From: Nemania diffusa
Taxonomy: Eukaryota; Ascomycota; Sordariomycetes; Xylariales; Xylariaceae
Direction: 5' to 3'
DNA length: 64,000 nt
Assembly (NCBI GenBank): GCA_038501195.1
Contig: JBBPUQ010000005.1
Span: 3,596,001-3,660,000 of the forward strand
The notes beneath the pieces were generated by a model. It searched no databases. It worked only from the letters and a program-made list of their open reading frames with translations, and was not told the DNA's origin. The stretch's first letter is position 1. The number at the start of each line of letters is the position of its first letter. Shown here piece by piece: positions 55,717 to 64,000 of this stretch. A program made the translations under genes and the position numbers.

Positions 55717-56952
55717 TTATAGGAGCTCAAAGTCGTCGAGTTTCTGGCGGTAAATCATGATGTTGCGTTTAATCTTGCTGTCGGCCGTCCATGTAACTAG
55801 ATCCTCCTGGTTTCTTGTAACGAAGAAGGCCGGATCCGTTATACACTGAGGGACTTCGAATTAGTTACGGCCGTCTAAGCAGTGAGGACTATTGGAATAG
55901 CAGAGCATCTGTTCGCATTCCCGGGGGCCTGTTCTTCCTTTTCCTTTTCAATGAGATTTCGGTATAATAAGACTTACCTCAACGCCTACTCGGACATGTC
56001 CCTGCTCTATCATCTTTGTTGCACTGGGATATTGAAAGTTAGTAGCCCACTCTAAGAATAACTGCAACGCCAACGAGATCTTCACTCACGCCTGCACTGT
56101 CTCCGCCATGCGCAGGCGGGTCATAACTACCGGGAGTCTCCGTCTAGCCTAATGCAAATTATTAGCAGCGCTTACGAATAGTCGAAGTACCGTTACATAC
56201 CATCGCTGAAACGGTAACGCCGTGCTCAACGTTGGACAGCTTAGAAGTTGATGAGAGGATGCCCATGTCGTACAGTTTCTCCAGTAAAAGCTTCTCGTGC
56301 TACATGATCGGATGTCAGCCAGAATGCTCTAGTGATTAGGCTTGCCCGTATAAGCCATACCTTCTGGCGCGTCGCACTCTCAGGGGGTAGCAGCGAGAGC
56401 CTGTGGGCAAGTTGCCGTAATGACTAACAAGATATGTTAGATGAAATCGTCTTGTGTTGAGAAAGAGGCTAATGCTCACGCCGCATAGCTTGTTGTATCT
56501 ATCCGTAGATTATCAGCATTATAGATATCTAAGAGGGTTTTGCCCACTGGACATACTTCTGATAGTCTCCTCGATCCTGGATCATATCTTTACTGCTGCG
56601 TTAGCCATGGCGGTTCTGAGACACGCTGAAGAACCGAGAAGCACCGAAATTACGTACACCTCCGAATCACCGCCGCATCGCGGTGGTCATTATCTTGCTT
56701 CCAGGTAACAAAATCTGTCTTTTTCAACCTAGGACACGTCAGGACCCCGTTCGTGTACCCAAAGAGACTTTATTGAATATGAATGTTTTTGATATGATGC
56801 GGGTAAACATATATCGGAACACCAGTCTAGGAACGGCAGAGTGTGCATACTAGATATTCTGTTAGCAGGCCATTTTGAGAGGGTCTCAGCGGTCGGGTGT
56901 TCTGCAAGGGTCGTACCAGTTTAGATTCATGGTGCTTAAGTTTGCGAACCAT
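55717..56952 (-). CDS. imp3: IMP3, U3 snoRNP protein (intron 1 out of register)
   Basis: Nine small exons reconstructed by hand: 56952-56917, 56727-56658, 56587-56557, 56498-56480, 56423-56361, 56299-56201, 56148-56090, 56023-55978, 55845-55717. The product is 183 aa, the same length as yeast Imp3. Imp3 helps the U3 snoRNA pair with pre-18S rRNA in the nucleolus. Seen: the hallmark start [45 protein letters not shown], the S4 RNA-binding part ([30 protein letters not shown]) and the end [20 protein letters not shown]. Introns 2-8 are normal GT-AG and keep frame. Intron 1 (GTACGA...CCTAG) leaves one extra G before TTG AAA AAG; read literally it hits a stop soon after. This is either a one-base error, an unusual acceptor, or a real lesion. 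The strong conservation of the rest argues for a working gene. Confidence 0.8.
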
Positions 56953-57349
56953 GTTGATGAAGGGCTGCCTATTGGCAGACTGTTTTCAGGGTATGAGGTA
57001 GCTGAACTCTCACCAGATATCAAATGGGCCGTGAAATAGTTGATGAGCAAAGCTATGCGCTATGGGGCTTAAATCTTAAATTCTAGCTGGTCGACGGCAA
57101 CCAGAAAACAATTTAGGCAAGAGACCCACTGATGCTAGGTAGTAATCACTTATGATTGGCCAATTAAAACCCCACACATTTTACCTACAGCACGGAGCCG
57201 CATTAAATACCCACTTTATTATAGTGCACTTTTTCCCTCGACTTGAACATCTAAAAGCTACTAAATCGACAACGCCCAGTAGCCCGAAGCTTCACATCCT
57301 CATAATAGGAGCAGCAGCAGCAGCACTTGTCCCCCACATACCACATACA
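56953..57349. promoter_or_regulatory. Shared upstream region of IMP3 and mitoribosomal bS18m
   Basis: About 400 bases separate the start codons of IMP3 (-) and bS18m (+), so the two ribosome-related genes probably share a bidirectional promoter. No gene is seen inside; the open frame from 57,152 is the bS18m frame extended through a non-ATG start. Confidence 0.5.
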
Positions 57350-58257
57350 ATGCCGCCACGGATACCAATCCTGTCCGCCTTCCGGCAGGGCATGTCCCTC
57401 CTCAAGACGCCCACTGCCCCTCTCTCCACAACAGCCGCGCCTCAAGCCCGTAAGCTATCCCCCTCCCTAGGGCCTCAGATGAAGGATCACCACTGACAAA
57501 CGCACGCACGCGCAGTCCGAGACGTCGGGAACTCCACCCGGTCGATCCTCAACCTCGAGTCCGGCACCAGCGACACCGTGACCGACACGACGGCGATGAT
57601 CGGCCAGCTCTACAAGACGATCAAGAAGTCGCCGCGGCGCGGCACGCTCCAGGGCCGCATCGACACCGACAACGAGCTGCGCGGCGTCACCCGCCAGCTC
57701 GACTTCATGCGCCAGCTGCCCCGGCGCTGGCGCACCGGCGACGTCTACGCCCCCCACGACATGAGCCCCTCCGAGATGGCCAAGTGGCGGCGGTCCACGG
57801 CGCGCAAGCAGGATGTCGTGGATCTTTTGGGGCTCCGGCCCTTGGATATGTACAGGGTGCGTTTTCTTTCTCACACCTTTTCAAGCTCTAAGTCATGTTC
57901 GAGTTGGGCGTAGTTATACCCGCTAGAGTGGTAGACGACGCATTAGGATAGGGCTAGGGGTTTCGAACATGATAAGTTTGCGTTGGAAATACGAAGACAG
58001 TCACTAATCACAAGGGATACTAGAACTTCTCCGTCATTTCCGAATTCATGACACCACACGGTCGGATAAGGCGCGCTACAGATACCGGACTGAACCCAGT
58101 CAACCAGCGCAAGATGGCCAAGGCGATCAGAAGAGCGATTGGATTAGGCCTACACCCCAGTGTACACCGGCACCCAGAGATATTGATGAGAGGACCCGAC
58201 AGAGTGCTCATTCAAAACAGCGCTACCACCAATAGATCGGCGTTCAAGTTTACTTAG
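57350..58257 (+). CDS. rsm18: Mitochondrial small-subunit ribosomal protein bS18m (Rsm18)
   Basis: Three exons (57350-57449, 57516-57856, 58024-58257), 224 aa. bS18m is an RNA-binding protein of the mitoribosome small subunit platform. Seen: a basic N-terminal targeting segment (MPPRIPILSAFRQGMSLLKT); a fungal-specific middle; then the S18 core spread over exons 2 and 3 (DLLGLRPLDMYR, NFSVISEFMTPHGRIRRATDTGLNPVNQRKMAKAIRRAIGLGLHP), with the conserved basic face for rRNA contacts. All junctions keep frame. Much longer than bacterial S18 (about 75 aa), as usual for mitochondrial forms. Exon 2 is markedly GC-rich. Confidence 0.9.
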
Positions 58258-58349
58258 AAGCAAATTCAAATGTACAACATCTTGCCGCTTTTATTATTAT
58301 GTACAGATAGCAAACATTCGGTGTGTATAAATGGTATTTGTACATATCA

Positions 58350-60846
58350 TCATGCCTTCCACGGCCGCGAGACCTTGAACTGCAACAGTCCGTCCTCGTC
58401 GCTTCTCCGACGATGCTTTTGGGTGAGAGCTTTCCAGAGCGTTGGGTATTCATGTTGTGCCCATGATTCGAAATCGTCTTTCAGTTCCTTGGATGGGAAA
58501 GCGTTATATACGTAGGCGAAGCTACATTTTCTTTAGTTGGCATGACGGTATATGCCGGAAATAGGGGGATACTTACGTCAGGAAATCTGGACGCTTCTCG
58601 ATGATACTGTCACAGTCATCCAAGAGCGTCTTAACATCCGGTAAATGGCTATGGGCGGCCAATGCTGCCACATACGCTGCATAGACATGTTCCGGTACAT
58701 CGATATCCATTTTCGTGATCTTTGCCCAAAGTTCTTTGGCGGGTACGTCGCCGTCAGGTTCTACTTCGTAAGCGCGGAAGGCGATTTCCAGGGTCGCATA
58801 GGTAGGCCCCTCGGGGGATGTGGTAACTTCTTTCCAAAAGTCCAGCGCCCGATTCGCCTTATCGCATGCGACATAGCCGATCATGAGCGCGTTATAAAGC
58901 TGTGTATTGAGTTGTATCGTGGTGTCCATCTTCATCATGTTGTGAATCGTCTTCAGACTTTCACTATCTGGGCTTCGCCCAATCCCTTCTAAACAGCGCA
59001 CATAGGTTTCTAAGTTAGGTCGGTGCTGTATATTGGCATGTGAACGCATATGACCAAAGACGTGGCAGGCCATATCGGGGCGTCGCCTATCAAAAAAGGC
59101 GTCCATAATAGCAACTCGATCCTCATTCTCTACCTCGGGGAAGAATTGACGAAGCAAAGCGTAGGCGTCCCAGACTCGCGCGGTACTATTATTCTTATCC
59201 AGGCAGTAATCAGCAAAGGACTTACGCACCATATGACGCTCAGCGATGCTGTAATGCGCCGTATGAAGCGAGAGCGTGTCAATCACTTCGTATGTCTCGT
59301 CATTCTTCAGAAAGGCCATGCATAATGAAACCACTGTTTCTGGTTCTAGGGTTACATGTCGTTGTTCCAAGTAGCCCGTCACATCTAGTATTTTTTCATA
59401 CTCGGGTCGTGTCGCTGTACACAAAGCACGGATCAGTTTGTTGAGCATGGGCAACTCCCTCTCGTTCGAAGACGTTTCAAGGCTTCGTAGCGCCTGGAAG
59501 GTGGCGAATGCGCCGTTGTAGTCCTTAGCGCGCAGTCGATATTCCAGCTGTAGAATGTATGTTACCAAGTCTGGTTCGAACCCCATCTTTTTAGAGAGCG
59601 AGATGAATCGTTCTGCCATGTATGGATCATCCTTGTCAATGGCACACCTAAGGAGGGAGTTAATCGACCTGATGTTTGGTTGAGCCTTTGGGTTATCTTT
59701 GGTATGTTCTAAAGCAACCTTGAACATATGTTCAATGTGGTCAATTCCCTTACCCAATAATAGGAAAGCGAATTGAAAAGAAACATCCCAGCAGGGTTTA
59801 GAATCGCCCAAAGAGCCAGACTCCAGTCGAGCAATAAGGTCCTCATGTATCCCCATAGCCCACTCCTTCTGGTCGTTTCGGAGAGCAAATTGAAGAATAT
59901 CGTAGTACGTTTGAGGTGCGGGGTACAATCCTTTGCGGATTGGCCTTGCCCACCAGAATTTCGTTTCCTCAAAGTTGTCGCGTTTGGCAAAGAAGCTCGT
60001 CATGACGCCATGGATGCTGACATCATAGGGGACACCGGCCTTTATAGCCTCTTTAACAATCTCGCGGAGTGCCTGCTCTTGCCCCTCCTTAGCAAGACCG
60101 TTGATTATGGGAAGCAAGCTGTGTCTCGCGTGAAACTCGGTGGTGAGCTCGTTAGGGTCTGGGAGGCTTTGCAAAAAAATCTCCTTCGCCTCCAGTGCCC
60201 CTCCGTACTGTGATAGAGTGACCAGTAAGGAGTGTAGATACTTCGACTGGCTTTCAGAGCCCTTCATGCGGTAGTCTAGCGTAACATTATGGAAGCGCCC
60301 AGGTTGTATATTCAGTTCTCTCCTTCTTATCTCCCTAAATAATGCCCTTGATAAATAGATGTGATAGGTTGGGTCATCTCTCGGGGGTTTTTCCAGACAC
60401 TGCATAGCCAAGAGAATATCTTCGACAGAGAAGCCGGCCTCCTCAGCAACACTGGGTCGGATGAAGTACTCCAGCACCCCATGTGCACATATGGCCTGTG
60501 TAGAGTTTACTACACGATTGTACTTCGCTTTATAAGTGAAGAACTGTCGCCATGCCTTCACCAGGTCGGGAATGGGGGGTGGCCGAAGACTGTTGTTCTC
60601 GGCAGCTCGGTAGGTGAGGAGAGTTTCATAGCCGGGTTCGGCCTCGAGAGGCTTTAGGGTACGAGGGGGCTTTTGGAACAGCTTGAGGAAAGACCTTCGC
60701 TGGACGGTCCTGGCAACTCGACAACCGACGGGGTATGTGCGAAAGACGGGTCGGGGGGCAGGCGAGCCGGGATACGACGTGAAGGTGGCCAGGCCCCGAG
60801 CAGCAGGCGGGCGTCGCAAGATATAGCGAGTCACCTGTGACCGCAT
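58350..60846 (-). CDS. Mitochondrial PPR protein, CIA84-like
   Basis: Two exons, 60846-58577 and 58521-58350, 813 aa. The 3' exon was found by splicing GTAAGT...AATGTAG; without it the frame ends just after DFLT. Joined, it continues FAYVYNAFPSKELKDDFESW and ends near SRPWKA. The N-terminus is basic and acid-free for about 60 residues (MRSQVTRYILRRPPAARG), a mitochondrial targeting signal. The body is helical with PPR-like units (DLVTYILQLEYRLRAKDYNGAFATFQAL; NTQLYNALMIGYVACDKANRALDFWKEV). The overall pattern recalls fungal CIA84 (complex I intermediate-associated protein 84), an assembly factor of the membrane arm of NADH dehydrogenase. That identity is from memory of the family and is tentative. 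Its stop is 92 bases from the bS18m stop (convergent). Confidence 0.78.
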
Positions 60847-61898
60847 AATTGGAGAGACAGGCTATGTACGTGAGCTTCTAGGCCTTGGGTTAGCTCCCAA
60901 TTGACCTTGGTCTTAGGTGCACAATGTTCCAGTTGCTTACCTGCGCATGGCTGAGGTTGTTATCGAGGCCGAACAAGGTCCAAGTTCAGCTGGTGATAGG
61001 ATAAAGCTCCAGAAAAGATAGATTGAAGCTTCCGGCGCGGTCCGTCATCGATTCATGATAGTATGAGGTACTGCGACTGGGGACTTTTATCTTTAGCGGC
61101 CCGTCGCAAGTTTGCCACAGCTGTGTTTAAACCCCGCACACCTGTCATGCACCTCCTACCAAGTGCTTTAGGTGGGTATCTCTACCTAGCTGTCTACCAC
61201 TATAACTTAACACCACGACGTAACTACCTATCTAGCGCTTCTTTTTTATTTTTAAACCCTCAATTATATGGTCGCTATAACAATGACTAAATTGATGTTA
61301 CCTTCCACCGGGCACAAGGATGTGAAAAACTCAGCCATGCCTAACTGGCCTGATCAAGCAGGCAGTCAGTCTAGAGAGCCTTACACATAAAACCTAGCAC
61401 GCAGATCTCCCAACTGTGTACTACAGGTTGTGCGCCCCCAACCTTGATGTTTGCGACCTCTGCCCCCAAATCCCAGTAGTTTCCAAGCACAGAAATTGTC
61501 CAAAATTCATAGGCTTGCTCTTGCCCCCCGGTCGTCAATGTGCAACAAAGCTAGGGCTATGAATAGAACTACTTAGCTGACCCCCAAGGCGCAACCCGAT
61601 TGCTTCAAGGACAGGATTTGGAGTATACGTTACTAGGTGGCTATGAAGTAAGCAGTCTCTAAAAATGGCTGTGGTATAGTATGCGGTCTCACTCAACGGC
61701 CTACAAATTGATGTAGACACCTTCTATACTAACTTCTTCCTCAAGAGAAACAAAGAAGGTACTGATTTTAATATTTGTTTGAGCATTCATCGACGAGAAA
61801 TCGTGTTAGATCTTAGACCTATTCTACCTCGTTGGTCTCAAAAACACGGCCTTCTTTTTCCCTTTTCTTAAATTCAGTCAGTATTCGGGCTCATTGCA
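60847..61898. other. Intergenic between divergent genes
   Basis: 1.05 kb between the start codons of the CIA84-like gene (-) and the DUF3176 gene (+). It probably holds both promoters. No supported open frame. Confidence 0.5.
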
Positions 61899-64000
61899 AT
61901 GTCTCTAGATTCACGGGGTCATAGTCACACACAATATATGACATCCGTTGAGCCAGTGTCTCCTTTAGAGTCTTCAGATACTACCCCTATTCAAGACCCT
62001 TTACATGAAAGCATCAGGGCCTCCGGACACGAGAACAACTTGGCACCTATAACTTCGCTAGACTCATTCATCACACCTCGAAACTCCCAAAACTACAGCG
62101 AGAGCGATGCTTCACCAACGTCACTAGTACGCCGTTTACCAAACCACTACTATGTCAGCTCAGATCATCCTCGCAATGATAACTTACAGCGTCCATTACC
62201 TACAGTTCCTGGTAATTTGAACATCTCTTATCCTGCCTTGGATAGTTGTGAGCCCATCATACCCTCGATATCTCATGACGATAAGATATCTCCGAGGTCT
62301 CACATTCTTACTTCTTGGTGGTGGTGGTGGGAAATATTTGCAATAATACTGAGTATTACAAGCATGATCCTCATCGCTCTCTTATTGTCCAGGATCAATG
62401 GCATCCCACTCGAATCCTGGGGGCTTCCGATTGCGCCTCATTCCCTCATAGCTGTCCTGACGACAGTTGGGAAAACAGCCTTGCTCGTGCCAGCAGCGTC
62501 TTGTATCAGTCAACTGAAGTGGCGCCATTTCATTAGGCGGCCACGGAAACTAATCGATCTCCAGCACTTCGACGATGCTAGCCGAGGCCCCTGGGGGTCA
62601 ACATTATTTGTCTGGCATCTAGCCTTCAGGGCACGACTACTCGTGGCATTAGGATTTTCTCTTGTCACTGTGCTATCACTAGGCATAGACCCCAGCGCCC
62701 AGCAAATTCTCGGGTTCCCAGTCAGAGAATCACCATTGAATAATGCGTCAGTCATGCTAGGGACAGCAAGCTTGTATTATTCAAAAGGGTTTCTGGAAAA
62801 TACAGGCACTTCCCGTACGTTAACTCTATGCCATATCTTACATTCTCGCAAAATCTCTTAACTAATTATCAATCAGGTGGTACTTGGCAACCAAACTCTG
62901 ATCTACTTGCTATACAATCTTCTATTGTCAATGGTGCCACTGGGTCGGCTTTTCAACCTTACTTTAATTGCCCTGCACCGGCATCTCGATGTGTCTGGGA
63001 TACTTTTACAACCTTCGGTATGTGCACTAAGTTTTGGAACGCATCGGGAGAGGCCGTGCCTCATTGTAGTCCGCTAGATCCTGCGGGCACCATGAACTGT
63101 ACCTATAGTTTGCCAGGCATAGATGTTGTTGATGACGAAGACAGCACAATGGTTATGCAGTGGAATAGCGAATCCACAGGGGGAGCTGGTCCATCGACAA
63201 TGGTTTTCCAGTCGCAATTCTCATACAGCGGCATAGACGCGTAAGTCAATTTCACAGTAATATAGTTTCTTGTTTTTAGCCATTTGAGAAGTATGAAGGC
63301 TGCTTTTGAGATTATGATCATATCCTGGAAGCTTTTACACTTCTAAAGCGCTTATGATCGCGCTCAATATCGCACTAATTAACATTGGATTCTTCAGATC
63401 GCGCACTCATATTGGCTCACTTCTCGCCGTGAAAGCCTTGGGGGACGGCTACCCGATCATTGAGACAAACGCAACAGGGGTGTCCGGGATATCACCCCCT
63501 CCTACCGAGGTCTATTATGCAACTTTTGACTGGTGTGCAAAGAAATTCCAAGGCGTCAGCGCCTCTCAGAAACATATTAATCCCAGTCCGGTAACTTCCG
63601 AAGGGCTGACTTATGTTGATACCGTGGAACTTGGGGATGAAGGAAACTTGATGGGCACAAACTATTATACATATGAAGCCAACGTAACTCACTCTAATTT
63701 CAGTGTGTCGATAATGGCATTAGAGTACCTACCTAAGTACCTCGGCACATTACTAACAACCACCGTGTATCACAACATCTACAGACCGGACAACGGCCCC
63801 ACCGACGACCTGCTAGCGGTAGGCTTCGCACTTATGAACTCGAACCTTAGCCATGTCGTTTCGGATATCGCAGAAACACTGACTAATCAAATCCGAAGCA
63901 ACGACCCTGGCGACAACTATAATGCCACTACTACGGCCGGCAAAGCCTTCTTCGACGAACCATATATAGAAGTACAATGGGCGTACCTCGTTCTGCCCCT
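61899..64000 (+). CDS. DUF3176 multi-pass membrane protein, partial (runs off the window)
   Basis: Exons 61899-62814, 62877-63240 and 63398 to beyond 64,000, joined in frame; about 627 residues are visible and the C-terminus is missing. DUF3176 proteins are fungal membrane proteins of unknown function, often in expanded families. Seen: a disordered cytoplasmic N-terminus of about 140 residues, then a Trp-rich membrane helix (WWWWWEIFAIILSITSMILIALLLS), a second helix (LIAVLTTVGKTALLVPAAS), the conserved FDDASRGPWGSTLF motif, a third helix (ARLLVALGFSLVTVLSLG) and DPSAQQILGF. A long extracellular domain follows with several N-glycosylation sites and Cys (CPAPASRC, NASGEAVPHCSP, NCTYSLPG). The family usually has one more helix near the C-terminus, expected past the window. 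Both splice junctions are standard GT-AG. Confidence 0.85.

Noticed and set aside
1..64000. tRNA, rRNA, CRISPR or a defence or biosynthetic cluster
   Set aside because: I looked for tRNA B-box-like words, 5S-like sequence, regularly spaced repeats and adjacent backbone or tailoring enzymes. None was convincing; the only regular repeat array is the 40-bp minisatellite inside the transposon.

Overview
The window is nuclear DNA of a filamentous ascomycete, most likely a Sordariomycete-type Pezizomycotina. The evidence is short GT-AG introns (about 45-160 nt) with CTAAC-like branch points, fungal-specific families (CFEM, GH72 glucanosyltransferase, But2-C, DUF3176), and an AT-rich block carrying a transition-only mutation pattern typical of repeat-induced point mutation (RIP). 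No species is assigned.

Layout. (1) 0.3-5.4 kb: eIF3f (+) and a six-exon R3H-SUZ RNA-binding protein (-), facing each other. (2) 5.4-7.7 kb: gene-poor. (3) 7,728-15,830: a dead LTR retrotransposon of 8.1 kb. It has two 266-bp LTRs beginning TGTT and ending in TA or CA, a 5-bp target duplication GTCAC/GTTAC, and no surviving ORF. (4) 15.8-18.7 kb: a transition zone holding a small unknown multi-pass membrane protein and microsatellites. (5) 18.7-25 kb: a ZCCHC10-like zinc-knuckle/RS protein and Cwf18 (convergent, both splicing-related), a mitochondrial PPR protein and a DUF2462 protein. (6) 26-32.6 kb: a CFEM membrane protein and Dbp5. (7) 34.8-46.9 kb: Bzz1, a 79-aa membrane microprotein, a SET-domain protein with a signal peptide, a GH72 Gas/Gel enzyme and a TauD-type dioxygenase. 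(8) 48.3-64 kb: a secreted But2-C protein, an ERCC6L2-like Snf2 ATPase, IMP3, mitoribosomal bS18m, a CIA84-like PPR protein, and a DUF3176 membrane protein cut by the window end.

These are mostly unlinked core genes, not a biosynthetic or defence cluster. RNA metabolism and translation recur (eIF3f, R3H-SUZ, ZCCHC10-like, Cwf18, Dbp5, IMP3), as do mitochondrial expression (two PPR proteins, bS18m) and the cell surface (CFEM, GH72, But2-C, DUF3176, Bzz1). Several pairs are divergent over short intergenic stretches (Cwf18/PPR, IMP3/bS18m). I found no convincing undescribed multi-gene system. The strongest non-routine signals are the fully delimited RIP-inactivated retrotransposon with its internal tandem arrays, two conserved genes whose first intron is one base out of register, and small membrane or secreted genes of unknown role. 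Gene models were spliced by hand from the sequence. No tRNA, rRNA or CRISPR was recognised.
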